From NCBI GenBank assembly GCA_023053545.1, contig JAKZAN010000076.1:62001-126000 (forward strand): a stretch of 64,000 nt of DNA, written 5' to 3'. Position 1 is the first letter of the stretch, and every line of letters begins with the position of its first letter. This stretch comes from Lepidurus packardi. Taxonomy: Eukaryota; Arthropoda; Branchiopoda; Notostraca; Triopsidae. This document shows positions 1-14,869 of this stretch, one piece after another. Under the pieces are notes generated by a model that searched no databases, had not been told where the DNA came from, and saw only the letters and a list, made by a program, of their open reading frames with translations. Both the position numbers and the translations under genes were made by a program.

Positions 1-500
1 GAATTAATTCCTTACGGACTGAATTAATTTCATACGGACTGAATTAATCCATTACGGACTTAATTAATTCCTTACGTACTGAACTTATTCCTTACGGACT
101 GAATTAATTCCTTACGGACTTAATTAATTCCTTACGGACTGAATTAATACCTTACGGACTGAATTAAATACTTACGGACTAAATTAATTCCTTACGGACT
201 GAATTAATTCATTACGGACTGAATTAATTCCTTACGGACTGAATTAATTCTTTACGGACTGAATTAATTCCTTACGTACTTAATTAATTCCTTACGGTCT
301 GAATTAATTCCGTACGGATTTAATTAATTCCTTACGGACTGAATTAATTCCTTACGGACTGATTTAATTCATTATGGACTTAATTAATTCGTTACGGACT
401 GAATTAATTCCTTACGGACTGAATTAATTCCTTAAGGACTGAATTAATTCATTATGGACTTAATTAATTCGTTACGGACTGAATTAATTCCTTACGGACT

Positions 501-539
501 GAATTAATTCTTTAGGATTGATTGAATTCCGTTCTTACA
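501..539. repeat. Marker dimer (39 bp), first of many
   Basis: This is a diverged monomer pair: GAATTAATTC TTTAGGATTG then ATTGAATTCC plus a 9-bp end (GTTCTTACA here; TTTCTTACT, ATTCTTACT or ACTTCTTACT-like elsewhere). The second member is 19 bp, so every marker shifts the 20-bp phase by one base. Further examples are near 1161, 1732, 2291, 3362, 4152, 4761, 6272, 7424, 8411, 8791, 10178, 41142, 41893 and 63185. Other variants replace TTTAGG with CTGTAGG (8694, 17222), TTCAGG or TTATGA. Confidence 0.85.
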
Positions 540-559
540 GAATTAATTCCTTACGGACT

Positions 560-591
560 GAATTAATTCCTTAATTAATTCCTTACGGACT
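560..591. repeat. Truncated (12-bp) monomer, representative
   Basis: GAATTAATTCCTTA runs straight into ATTAATTCC, so eight bases of a monomer are missing and TTAATTAATT results. The deletion lies between short TTA/AATTA matches. The same junction recurs throughout (for example near 1221, 2351, 3801, 4208, 4823, 21354, 49411, 53421, 57231), usually a fixed distance right of a marker, so it has been copied within larger units. Confidence 0.8.
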
Positions 592-780
592 GAATTAATT
601 TCATACGGACTGAATTAATTCATTACGGACTTAATTAATCCATTACGGAATGAATTAATTCCTTACGGATTTAATTAATTCCTTACGTACTGAATTAATA
701 CCTTACGGACTTAATTAATTCCTTACGGACTTAATTAATTCCTTACGGACTGATTTAATTCATTATGGACTTAATTAATT

Positions 781-808
781 CCGTAAGGAATGAATGAATT
801 AATTACGG
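781..808. repeat. Inverted-monomer module, representative
   Basis: The module starts CCGTAAGGAATGAATG and ends AATTAATTACGG. Its left part is the reverse complement of the normal GAATTAATTCCTTACGG with one change, so it forms an inverted repeat with CCGTAA/TTACGG at its ends. It occupies the normal monomer length and does not change phase. Other copies lie near 2562, 5743, 7024, 7863, 8264, 9230, 10757, 12431, 14268, 41626, 47395, 52682, 59151 and 60591. Confidence 0.75.
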
Positions 809-3000
809 ACTGAAATAATTCCTTACGGACTGAATTAAATAATTACGGACTGAAATAATTCCTTACGGACTGACTTAATTCCTTACGGACTGAATTAATT
901 CCTTACGGACTGAATTAATTCTTTACGTACTGAATTAATTCATTACGGACTTAATTAATCCATTACGGACTGTATTATTTCCTTACGTACTGAAGTTATT
1001 CCTTACGGACTGAATTAATTGCTTACGGACTGAATTAATTCCTTACGGACTGAAATAATTCCTTACGGACTGAATTAATTCCTTACGGACTGAATTAATT
1101 CCTTACGGACTGAATTAATTCCTTACGGACTGAATTATTTCCTTACGGACTGAATTAATTCTTTAGGATTGATTGAATTCCGTTCTTACTGAATTAATTC
1201 CTTATGGACTGAATTAATTCCTTAATTAATTCCTTACGGACTGAATTAATTTCATACGGACTGAATTAATTCCTTACGGACTGAATTAATTCCGTACGGA
1301 TTTTATTAATTCCTTACGGACTGAATTAATTCATTACGGACTTAATTAATCCATTACGGACTGAATTATGTCCTTACGTACTGAAGTTATTCCTTACGGA
1401 CTGAATTAATTCCTTTAGGACTGAATTAACTCCTTACGAACTGAATTAATACCTTACGGACTGAATTAAATCCTTACGGACTGAATTAATTCCTTACGGA
1501 CTTAATTAATTCCTTACGGACTTAATTAATTCCTTACGGACTTAATTAATTCCTTACGGACTAAATTAATTCCTTACGGACTGAATTAATTCCTTACGGA
1601 CTGAATTAATTCATTATGGACTTAATTAATTCGTTACGGACTGAATTAATTCCTTACGGACTGAATTAATTCCTTACGGACTGAATTATTTCCTTACGGA
1701 CTGAATTATTTCCTTACGGACTGAATTAATTCTTTAGGATTGATTGAATTCCGTTCTTACTGAATTAATTCCTTACGGACTGAATTAATTCCTTACGGAC
1801 TGAATTAATTTCATACGGACTGAATTAATCCATTACGGACTTAATTAATTCCTTACGTACTGAACTTATTCCTTACGGACTGAATTAATTCCTTACGGAC
1901 TTAATTAATTCCTTACGGACTGAATTAATACCTTACGGACTGAATTAAATACTTACGGACTAAATTAATTCCTTACGGACTGAATTAATTCATTACGGAC
2001 TGAATTAATTCCTTACGGACTGAATTAATTCTTTACGGACTGAATTAATTCCTTACGTACTTAATTAATTCCTTACGGTCTGAATTAATTCCGTACGGAT
2101 TTAATTAATTCCTTACGGACTGAATTAATTCCTTACGGACTGATTTAATTCATTATGGACTTAATTAATTCGTTACGGACTGAATTAATTCCTTACGGAC
2201 TGAATTAATTCCTTAAGGACTGAATTAATTCATTATGGACTTAATTAATTCGTTACGGACTGAATTAATTCCTTACGGACTGAATTAATTCTTTAGGATT
2301 GATTGAATTCCGTTCTTACAGAATTAATTCCTTACGGACTGAATTAATTCCTTAATTAATTCCTTACGGACTGAATTAATTTCATACGGACTGAATTAAT
2401 TCATTACGGACTTAATTAATCCATTACGGAATGAATTAATTCCTTACGGATTTAATTAATTCCTTACGTACTGAATTAATACCTTACGGACTTAATTAAT
2501 TCCTTACGGACTTAATTAATTCCTTACGGACTGATTTAATTCATTATGGACTTAATTAATTCCGTAAGGAATGAATGAATTAATTACGGACTGAAATAAT
2601 TCCTTACGGACTGAATTAAATAATTACGGACTGAAATAATTCCTTACGGACTGACTTAATTCCTTACGGACTGAATTAATTCCTTACGGACTGAATTAAT
2701 TCTTTACGTACTGAATTAATTCATTACGGACTTAATTAATCCATTACGGACTGTATTATTTCCTTACGTACTGAAGTTATTCCTTACGGACTGAATTAAT
2801 TGCTTACGGACTGAATTAATTCCTTACGGACTGAATTAATACCTTACGGACTGAATTAAATCCTTACGGACTGAATTAATTCCTTACGGACTTAATTAAT
2901 TCCTTACGGACTTAATTAATTCCTTGCGGAGTAAATTAATTCCTTACGGACTGAATTAATTCATTACGGACTGAATTGATTCCTTACGGACTGAATTAAT

Positions 3001-3240
3001 TCCTTACATACCTAACTAATTCCTTACGGACGGAATTAATTCTTTACGGACTGAATTAATTCCTTACGGTCTGAATTAATTCCGTACGGATTTAATTAAT
3101 TCCTTACGGACTGAATTAATTCCTTACATACCTAACTAATTCCTTACGGACGGAATTAATTCTTTACGGACTGAATTAATTCCTTACGGTCTGAATTAAT
3201 TCCGTACGGATTTAATTAATTCCTTACGGACTGAAGTTAT
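3001..3240. repeat. 120-bp (6-monomer) tandem duplication
   Basis: The six-monomer block with the rare pair CATACCTAACTAATTCC and ACGGACGGAATT at 3001 is repeated at 3121 without change. The block contains no marker dimer, and its length is an exact multiple of 20. Confidence 0.9.
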
Positions 3241-6200
3241 TCCTTACGGACTGAATTAATTCATTATGGACTTAATTAATTCGTTACGGACTGAATTAAT
3301 TCCTTACGGACTGAATTAATTCCTTACGGACTGAATTATTTCCTTACGGACTGGATTAATTCTTTAGGATTGATTGAATTCCGTTCTTACTGAATTAATT
3401 CCTTAAAGACTGAATTAATTTCATACGGACTGAATTAATCCATTACGGACTGAAGTTATTCCTTACGGACTGAATTAATTGCTTACGGACTTAATTAATT
3501 CCTTACGGACTGAATTAATACCTTACGGACGGAATTAATTCTTTACGGACTGAATTAATTCCTTACGGTCTGAATTAATTCCGTACGGATTTAATTAATT
3601 CCTTACGGACTGAATTAATTCCTTACGGACTGAATTAATTCATTATGGACTTAATTAATTCGTTACGGACTGAATTAATTCCTTACGGACTGAATTAATT
3701 CCTTACGGACTGAATTATTTCCTTACGGACTGAATTAATTCTTTAGGATTGATTGAATTCCGTTTTTACTGAATTAATTCCTTACGGACTGAATTAATTC
3801 CTTAATTAATTCCTTACGGACTGAATTAATTTCATACGGACTGAATTAATTCATTACGGACTTAATTAATCCATTACGGACTGAATTAATTTCTTACGGA
3901 ATGAATTAATTCCTTACGGACTGAATTAATTCCTTACGGACTGAATTAATTCCTTACGGACTTAATTAATTCCTTACGGACTTAATTAATTCCTTACGGA
4001 CTGAATTAATTCCTTACGGACTTAATTATTTCCTTACGGTCTGAATTAATTCCTTACGGACAGAATTAATTCCTTACGGACTGAATTAATTCCTTACGGA
4101 CTGAATTAATTCCTTACGGACTGAATTATTTCCTTACGGACTGAATTAATTCTTTAGGATTGATTGAATTCCGTTCTTACTGAATTAATTCCTTACGGAC
4201 TGCATTAATTCCTTAATTAATTCCTTACGGACTGAATTAATTTCATACGGACTGAATTAATTCATTACGGACTTAATTAATCCATTACGGACTGAATTAT
4301 TTCCTTACGTACTGAAGTTATTACTTACGGACTGAATTAATTCCTTACGGACTGAATTAACTCCTTACGGACTTAATTAATACCTTACGGACTGAATTAA
4401 ATCCTTACGGACTGAATTAATTCCTTACGGACTTACATAATTCCTTACGGACTTAATTAATTCCTTACGGACTGAATTAAATCCTTACGGACTAAATTAA
4501 TTCCTTACGGACTGAATTAATTCCTTACGGACTGAATTAATTCATTATGGACTTAATTAATTCGTTACGGACTGAATTAATTCCTTACGGACTGAATTAA
4601 TTCCTTACGGACTTAACTAATTCCTTACGGACTTAATTAATTCCTTACGGACTAAAGTAATTCCTTACGGACTGAATTAATTCCTTTCGGACTGAATTTA
4701 TTCCTTACGGACTGAATTAATTCCTTACGGACTGAATTATTTCATTATGGACTGAATTAATTCTTTAGGATTGATTGAATTCCGTTCTTACTGAATTAAT
4801 TCCTTACGGACTGAATTAATTCCTTAATTAATTCCTTACGGACTGAATTAATTTCATACGGACTGAATTAATTCATTACGGACTTAATTAATCCATTACG
4901 GACTGAATTATTTATTTACGTACTGACGTTATTCCTTACGGACTGAATTAATTCCTTACGGACTGAATTAACTCCTAACGGACTGAATTAATACCTTACG
5001 GACTGAATTAAATCCTTACGGACTGAATTAATTCCTTACGGACTTAATTAATTCCTTACGGACTTAATTAATTCCTTACGGACTTAATTAATTCCTTACG
5101 GACTAAATTAATTCCTTACGGACTGAATTAATTCCTTACGGACTGAATTAATTCATTATGGACTTAATTAATTCGCTACGGACTGAATTAATTCCTTACG
5201 GACTGAATTAATTCCTAACGGACTGAATTAATTCCTTATTGACTGAATTATTTCCTTACGGACTGAATTAATTCTTTAGGATAGATTGAATTCCGTTCGT
5301 ACTGAATTAATTCCTTACGGACTTAATTAATTCCTTACGTACTGAACTTATTCCTTACGGACTGAATTAATTCCTTACGGACTTAATTAATTCCTTACGG
5401 ACTGAATTAATACCTTACGGACTGAATTAAATCCTTACGGACTAAATTAATTCCTTACGGACTTAATTAATTTCATACGGACTGAATTAATCCATTACGG
5501 ACTTAATTAATTCCTTACGTACTGAACTTATTCCTTACGGACTGAATTAATTCCTTACGGACTTAATTAATTCCTTACGGACTGAATTAATACCTTACGG
5601 ACTGAATTAAATCCTTACGGACTAAATTAATTCCTTACGGACTGAATTAATTCCGTACGGATTTAATTAATTCCTTACGGACTGAATTAATTCCTTACGG
5701 ACTGAATTAATTCATTATGGACTTAATTAATTCCGTAAGGAATGAATGAATTAATTACGGACTGAAATAATTCCTTACGGACTGAATTAATTCTTTACGG
5801 ACTGAATTAATTCCTTACGGACTGAATTAATTCTTTACGGACTGAATTAATTCATTACGGACTTAATTAATCCATTACGGACTGAATTATTTCCTTACGT
5901 ACTGAAGTTATTCCTTACGGACTGAATTAATTGCTTACGGACTGAATTAATTCCTTACGGACTGAATTAATACCTTACGGACTGAATTAAATCCTTACGG
6001 ACTGAATTAATTCCTTACGGACTTAATTAATTCCTTACGGACTTAATTAATTCCTTACGGAGTAAATTAATTCCTTACGGACTGAATTAATTCATTACGG
6101 ACTGAATTGATTCCTTACGGACTGAATTAATTCCTTACATACCTAACTAATTCCTTACGGACGGAATTCATTCTTGACGGACTGAATTAATTCCTTACGG

Positions 6201-7423
6201 TCTGAATTAATTCCGTACGGATTTAATTAATTCCTTACGGACTGAATTAATTCATTATGGACTTAATTAATTCTTTAGGATTGATTGAATTCCGTTCTTA
6301 CTGAATTAATTCCTTACGGACTGAATTAATTCCTTAATTAATTCCTTACGGTCTGAATTAATTTCATACGGACTGAATTAATTCATTACGGACTTAATTA
6401 ATCCATTACGGACTGAATTAATTTCTTACGGAATGAATTAATTCCTTACGGACTTAATTAATTCCTTACGGACTGAATTAATACCTTACGGACTGAATTA
6501 ATTCCTTACGGACTTAATTAATTCCTTACGGATTTAATTAATTCCTTACGGACTTAATTAATTCCTTACGGAGTTAATTAATTTCTTACGGACTAAATTA
6601 AATCCTTACGGACTGAATTAATTTCATACGGACTGAATTAATCCATTACGGACTTAATTAATTCCTTACGTACGGAACTTATTCCTTACGGACTGAATTA
6701 ATTCCTTACGGACTGAATTAATACCTTACGGACTGAATTAAATCCTTACGGACTAAATTAATTCCTTACGGACTGAATTAATTCATTACGGACTGAATTA
6801 ATTCCTTACGGACTGAATTAATTCCTTACGGACCTAATTAATTCCTTACGGACGGAATTAATTCTTTACGGACTTAATTAATTCCTTACGGACTTAATTA
6901 ATTCCTTACGTACTTAATTAATTCCTTACGGTCTGAATTAATTCCGTACGGATTTAATTAATTCCTTACGGACTGAATTAATTCCTTACGGACTGAATTA
7001 ATTCATTTTGGACTTAATTAATTCCGTAAGGAATGAATGAATTAATTACGGACTGAAATAATTCCTTACGGACTGAATTAATTAATTACGGACTGAAATA
7101 ATTCCTTACGGACTGAATTAATTCCTTACGGACTGAATTAATTCCTTACGGACTGAATTAATTCTTTACGGACTGAATTAATTCATTACGTACTGAAGTT
7201 ATTCCTTACAGACTGAATTAATTCCTTACGGACTTCATTAATTCCTTACGGACTAAATTAATTCCTTACGGACTGAATTAATTCCTTACGGACTGAATTA
7301 ATTCATTATGGACTTAATTAATTCGTTACGGACTGAATTAATTCCTTACGGACTGAATTAATTCCTTACGGACTGAATTATTTCCTTACGGACTGAATTA
7401 TTTCCTTACGGACTGAATTAATT

Positions 7424-10180
7424 CTTTAGGATTGATTGAATTCCGTTCTTACTGAATTAATTCCTTACGGACTGAATTAATTCCTTACGGACTGAATTAA
7501 TTTCATACGGATTGAATTAATCCATTACGGACTTAATTAATTCCTTACGTACTGAACTTATTCCTTACGGACTGAATTAATTCCTTACGGACTTAATTAA
7601 TTCCTTACGGACTGAATTAATACCTTACGGACTGAATTAAATCCTTACGGACTAAATTAATTCCTTACGGACTGAATTAATTCATTACGGACTGAATTAA
7701 TTCCTTACGGACTTAATTAATTCCTTACGGACTTAATTAATTCCTTACGTACTTAATTAATTCCTTACGGTCTGAATTAATTCCGTACGGATTTAATGAA
7801 TTCCTTACGGACTGAATAAATTCCTTACGGACTGAATTAATTTATTATGGACTTAATTAAATCCGTAAGGAATGAATGAATTAATTACGGACTGAAATAA
7901 TTCCTTACGGACTGAATTAATTAATTACGGACTTAATTAATTCCTTACGGACTGAATTAATTCCTTACGGACTGAATTAATTCATTACGGACTTAATTAA
8001 TCCATTACGGACTTAATTATTTCCTTACGTACTGAATTAATTGCTTACGGACTGAATTAATTCCTTATGGACTGAATTAATACCTTACGGACTGAATTAA
8101 ATCCTTACGGACTGAATTAATTCCTTACGGACTAAATTAATTCCTTGCGTGCTTAATTAATTCCTTACGGTCTGAATTAATTCCGTACGGATTTAATTAA
8201 TTCCTTACGGAATGAATTAATACCTTACGTACTGAATTAATTCATTATGGACTTAATTAATTCCGTAAGGAATAAATGAATTAATTACGGACTGAAATAA
8301 TTCCTTACGGACTGAATTAATTCCTTACGGAATGAATTAATTCCTTACGGACTGAATTAATTCCTTACGGACTGAATTAATTCCTTACGGACTGAATTAT
8401 TTCCTTCGGACTGAATTAATTCTTTAGGATTGATTGAATTCCGTTCTTACTGAATTAATTCCTTACGGACTGAATTAATTCCTTAATTAATTCCTTACGG
8501 ACTGATTTAATTTCATACGGACTGAATTAATTCATTACGGACTTAATTAATCCATTACGGACAGAATTAATTCCATACGGACTGAATTAATTCCTTACGG
8601 ACTTAATTAATTCCTTACGGACTGAATTAATTCCTTACGGACTGAATTAATTCCTTACGGACTGAATTATTTCCTTACGGACTGAATTAACTCTGTAGGA
8701 TTGATTGAATTCCATTCTTACTGAATTAATTCCTTACGGACTGAATTAATTCCTTACGGACTGAATAATTTCCTTACGGACTGAATTAATTCTTTAGGAT
8801 TGATTGAATTCCTTTCTTACTGAATTAATTCCTTACGGACTGAATTAATTCCTTACGGACTGAATTAATTTCATACGGATTGAATTAATCCATTACGGAC
8901 TTAATTAATTCCTTACGTACTGAACTTATTCCTTACGGACTGAATTAATTCCTTACGGACTTAATTAATTCCTTACGGACTGAATTAATACCTTACGGAC
9001 TGAATTAAATCCTTACGGACTAAATTAATTCCTTACGGACTGAATTAATTCATTACGGACTGAATTAATTCCTTACGGACTTAATTAATTCCTTACGGAC
9101 TTAATTAATTCCTTACCTACTTAATTAATTCCTTACGGTCTGAATTAATTCCGTACGGATTTAATGAATTCCTTACGGACTGAATTAATTCCTTACGGAC
9201 TGAATTAATTCATTATGGACTTAATTAAATCCGTAAGGAATGAATGAATTAATTACGGACTGAAATAATTCCTTACGGACTGAATTAATTAATTACGGAC
9301 TTAATTAATTCCTTACGGACTGAGTTAATTCCTTACGGACTGAATTAATTCTTTACGGACTGAATTAATTCATTACGGACTTAATTAATCCATTACGGAC
9401 TGAATTATTTCCTTACGTACTGAATTAATTGCTTACGGACTGAATTAATTCCTTATGGACTGAATTAATACCTTACGGACTGAATTAAATCCTTACGGAC
9501 TGAATTAATTCCTTACGGACTAAATTAATTCCTTGCGTGCTTAATTAATTCCTTACGGTCTGAATTAATTCCGTACGGATTTAATTAATTCCTTACGGAA
9601 TGAATTAATACCTTACGTACTGAATTAATTCATTATGGACTTAATTAATTCCGTAAGGAATAAATGAATTAGTTACGGACTGAAATAATTCCTTACGGAC
9701 TGAATTAATTCCTTACGGAATGAATTAATTCCTTACGGACTGAATTAATTCCTTACGGACTGAATTAATTCCTTACGGACTGAATTATTTCCTTCGGACT
9801 GAATTAATTCTTTAGGATTGATTGAATTCCGTTCTTACTGAATTAATTCCTTACGGACTGAATTAATCCTTAATTAATTCCTTACGGACTGAATTAATTT
9901 CATACGGACTGAATTAATTCATTACGGACTTAATTCATCCATTACGGACAGAATTAATTCCATACGGACTGAATTAATTCCTTACGGACTTAATTAATTC
10001 CTTACGGACTGAATTAATTCCTTACGGACTGAATTAATTCCTTACGGACTGAATTATTTCCTTACGGACTGAATTAAATCTGTAGGATTGATTGAATTCC
10101 ATTCTTACTGAATTAATTCCTTACGGACTGAATTAATTCCTTACGGACTGAATAATTTCCTTACGGACTGAATTAATTCT
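7424..10180. repeat. 1,368/1,387-bp higher-order tandem duplication
   Basis: Two units lie at about 7424-8791 and 8792-10179, sharing the rare CATACGGATTG monomer (7504 and 8872), CCTTGCGTGC, CCTTCGG and the CTGTAGG marker. The offset starts at 1,368. It steps to 1,388 where the right copy carries one extra 20-bp monomer near 9350, then to 1,387 after a one-base deletion near 9867. Confidence 0.85.
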
Positions 10181-10740
10181 TTAGGATTGATTGAATTCCT
10201 TTCTTACTGAATTAATTCCTTACGGACTGAATTAATTCCTTACGGACTGAATTAATTCCTTACGGACTGAATTAATTAATTACGGAATGAATTAATTCCT
10301 TACGGACTGAATTTATTCCTTACGGACTGAATTAATTCCTTACGGACTGAATTAATTCCTTACGGACTGAATTAGTGCCTCACGGACTGAATTAATTCTT
10401 TAGGATTGATTGAATTCCTTTCTTACTGAATTAATTCCTTACGGACTGAATGAATTCCTTACGGACTGATTTAATTTCGTACGGACTGAATTAATTCCTT
10501 ACGGACTTAATTAATCCATTACGGACTGAATTAATTCCTTACGGACTGAATTATTACATTGCGGACTGAATTAATTCCTTACAGACTGAATTAATTCCTT
10601 ACGGACTGAATTAATTCCTTACGGACTGAATTATTTCCTTACGGACTGAATTAATTCTTTAGGATTGATTGAATTCCTTTCTTACTGAATTAATTCCTTT
10701 CGGAGTGAATTAATTCCTTACGGACTGAATTAATTCCTTA

Positions 10741-11040
10741 AGGACTTAATTAAATCCGTAAGGAATGAATGAATTAATTACGGACTGAAATAATTCCGTA
10801 CGGACTGAATTAATTCCTTACGGTCTGAATTAATTCCGTACGGATTTAATTAATTCCTTACGGACTGAATTAATTCCTTACATACTGAATTAATTCCTTA
10901 AGGACTTAATTAAATCCGTAAGGAATGAATGAATTAATTACGGACTGAAATAATTCCGTACGGACTGAATTAATTCCTTACGGTCTGAATTAATTCCGTA
11001 CGGATTTAATTAATTCCTTACGGACTGAATTAATTCCTTA
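10741..11040. repeat. 160-bp (8-monomer) duplication containing the inverted module
   Basis: The block beginning AAGGACTTAATTAAATCCGT with the inverted-monomer module at 10741 recurs at 10901. The offset is exactly eight monomers and no marker dimer intervenes. Confidence 0.85.
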
Positions 11041-13260
11041 CGGACTGAATTAATTCATTATGAACTTAATTAATTCGTTACGGACTGAATTAATTCCTTA
11101 CGGACTGAATTAATTCCTTACGGACTGAATTATTTCCTTACGGACTGAAATAATTCTTTAGGATTGATTGAATTCCTTACGGACTGAATTAATTCCTTAA
11201 TTAATTCCTTACGGACTGAATTAATTTCATACGGACTGAATTAATTCATTACGGACTTAATTAATCCATTACGGACAGAATTAATTCCATACGGACTGAA
11301 TTAATTCCTTACGGACTTAATTAATTCCTTACGGAGTGAATTAATTCCTTACGGACTGAATTATTTCCTTACGGACTGAATTAACTCTGTAGGATTGATT
11401 GAATTCCATTCTTACTGAATTAATTCCTTACGGACTGAATTAATTCCTTACGGACTGAATAATTTCCTTACGGACTGAATTAATTCTTTAGGATTGATTG
11501 AATTCCTTTCTTACTGAATTAATTCCTTACGGACTGAATTAATTCCTTACGGACTGAATTAATTCCTTACGGACTGAATTAATTCCTTACGGACTAAATT
11601 AATTCCTTACGGACTGAATTAATTCCTTACGGACTTAATTAATCCATTACGGACTGAATTAATTCCTTACTTACTGAATTATTACATTACGGACTGAATT
11701 AATTCCTTACGGACTGAATTAATTCCTTTCGGACTGAATTATTACATTACGGACTGAATTAATTCCTTACGGACAGAATTAATTCCTTACGGACTGAATT
11801 AATTCCTTACGGACTGAATTATTTCCTTACGGACTGAATTAATTCTTTAGGATTGATTGAATTCCTTTCTTAGTGAATTAATTCCTTACGGAGTGAATTA
11901 ATTCCTTACGGACTGAATTAATTCCTTAAGGACTTAATTAAATCCGTAAGGAATGAATGAATTAATTACGGACTGAAATAATTCCGTACGGACTGAATTA
12001 ATTCCTTACGGTCTGAATTAATTCCGTACGGATTTAATTAATTCCTTACGGACTGAATTAATTCCTTACGGACTGAATTATTTCCTTAAAGACTGAAATA
12101 ATTCTTTAGGATTGATTGAATTCCGTTCTTACTGAATTAATTCCTTACGGACTGAATTATTACATTACGGACTGAATTAATTCCTTACGGACTGAATTAA
12201 TTCCTTACGGACTGAATTATTACATTACGGACTGAATTAATTCCTTACGGACAGAATTAATTCCTTACGGACTGAATTAATTCCTTACGGACTGAATTAT
12301 TTCCTTACGGACTGAATTAATTCTTTAGGATTGATTGAATTCCTTTCTTACTGAATTAATTCCTTACGGAGTGAATTAATTCCTTACGGACTGAATTAAT
12401 TCCTTACGGACTGAATTAATTACTTACGGACTTAATTAATCCGTAAGGAATGAATGAATTAATTACGGACTGAAATAATTCCGTACGGACTGAATTAATT
12501 CCTTACGGACTGAATTAATTCCTTACGGACTGAATTAATTCCTTACGGACTAAATGAATTCCTTACGGACTGAATTATTTCCTTACGGACTGAATTAATT
12601 CTTTAGGATTGATTGAATTCCGTTCTTACTGAATTAATTACTTACGGACTGAATTAATTCCTTACGGACTGAATTAGTACCTTACGGACTGAATTAAATC
12701 CTTACGGACTTAATTAACTCCTTACGGACTTAATTAATTCCTTACGGACTAAATTAATTCCTTGCGTGCTTAATTAATTCCTTACGGTCTGAATTAATTC
12801 CGTACGGATTTAATTAATTCCTTACGGACTGAATTAATTCCTTACGGACTGAATTAATTCATTATGGACTTAATTAATTCCGTAAGGAATAAATGAATTA
12901 ATTACGGACTGAAATAATTCTTTACGGACTGAATTAATTCCTTACGGAATGAATTAATTCCTTACGGACTGAATTAATTCCTTACGGACTGAATTAATTC
13001 CTTACGGACTGAATTATTTCCTTCGGACTGAATTAATTCTTTAGGATTGATTGAATTCCGTTCTTACTGAATTAATTCCTTACGGACTGAATTAATTCCT
13101 TAATTAATTCCTTACGGACTGAATTAATTTCATACGGACTGAATTAATTCATTACGGACTTAATTAATCCATTACGGACTTAATTAATTCCTTACGTACT
13201 GAACTTATTCCTTACGGACTGAATTAATTCCTTACGGACTGAATTAATTCCTTACGGACA

Positions 13261-13660
13261 GAATTAATTCCTTACGGATTTAATTAATTTCATACGGACT
13301 GAATTAATTCATTACGGACTTAATTAATCCATTACGGACTGAATTAATTTCTTACGGAATGAATTAATTCCTTACGGACTTAATTAATTCCTTACGGACT
13401 GAATTAATACCTTACGGACTGAATTAATTCCTTACGGACTGAATTAATTCCTTACGGATTTAATTAATTCCTTACGGACTGAATTAATTTCATACGGACT
13501 GAATTAATTCATTACGGACTTAATTAATCCATTACGGACTGAATTAATTTCTTACGGAATGAATTAATTCCTTACGGACTTAATTAATTCCTTACGGACT
13601 GAATTAATACCTTACGGACTGAATTAATTCCTTACGTACTTAATTAATTCCTTACGGACT
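13261..13660. repeat. 200-bp (10-monomer) duplication
   Basis: The monomer string with CATACGG, CATTACGG, CCATTACGG and TTTCTTACGGAATG around 13291 recurs at 13491, ten monomers away. Confidence 0.8.
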
Positions 13661-14869
13661 AAATTAATTCCTTACGGACTTAATTAATTCCTTACGGACT
13701 AAATTAATTCCTTACGTGCTTAATTAATTCCTTACGGTCTGAATTAATTCCGTACGGATTTTATTAATTCCTTACGGACTGAATTAAATCTTTACGGACA
13801 GAATTAATTCCTTACGGATTGAATAATTTCCTTACGGACTGAATTAATTCTTTAGGATTGATTGAATTCCTTTCTTACTGAATTAATTCCTTACGGACTG
13901 AATGAATTCCTTACGGACTGATTTAATTTCGTACGGACTGAATTAATTCCTTACGGACTTAATTAATCCATTACGGACTGAATTAATTCCTTACGGACTG
14001 AATTATTACATTACGGACTGAATTAATTCCTTACGGACTGAATTAATTCCTAACGGACTGAATTATTACATTACGGACTGAATTAATTCCTTAGGGACAG
14101 AATTAATTCCTTACGGACTGAATTAATTCCTTACGGACTGAATTATTTCCTTACGGACTGAATTAATTCTTTAGGATTGATTGAATTCCTTTCTTACTGA
14201 ATTAATTTTTTACGGAGTGAATTAATTCCTTACGGACTGAATTAATTCCTTAAGGACTTAATTAAATCCGTAAGGAATGAATGAATTAATTACGGACTGA
14301 AATAATTCCGTACGGACTGAATTAATTCCTTACGGTCTGAATTAATTCCGTACGGATTTAATTAATTCCTTACGGACTGAATTAATTCCTTACGGACTGA
14401 ATTAATTCATTATGGACTTAATTAATTCGTTACGGACTGAATTAATTCCTTACGGAATGAATTAATTCCTTACGGACTTAATTAATTCCTTACGGACTGA
14501 ATTAATACCTTACGGACTGAATTAATTCCTTACGGACTTAATTAATTCCTTACGGACTTAATTAATTCCTTACGGACTTAATTAATTCCTTACGGACTTA
14601 ATTAATTCCTTACGGACTAAATTAATTTCTTACGTGCTTAATTAATTCCTTACGGTCTGAATTAATTCCGTACGGATTTAATTAATTCCTTACGGACTGA
14701 ATTAATTCCTTACGGACTGAATTAATTCCTTACGGACTGAATTAATTCCTTACGGACTGAATTAATACCTTACGGACTGAATTAAATCTTTACGGACAGA
14801 ATTAATTCCTTACGGACTGAATAATTTCCTTACGGACTGAATTAATTCTTTAGGATTGATTGAATTCCT

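Larger units (their letters stand above)
1..2835. repeat. 1,781-bp higher-order duplication
   Basis: Bases 1-1054 recur at 1782-2835. They appear identical by eye, including rare variants (TTACAGAATT at 536/2317, the inverted module at 781/2562, GACTTAATTCC near 872/2653). The first copy runs off the window start. The period equals 90 monomers minus 19, matching three marker dimers (-3) and two truncated monomers (-16). Confidence 0.9.
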
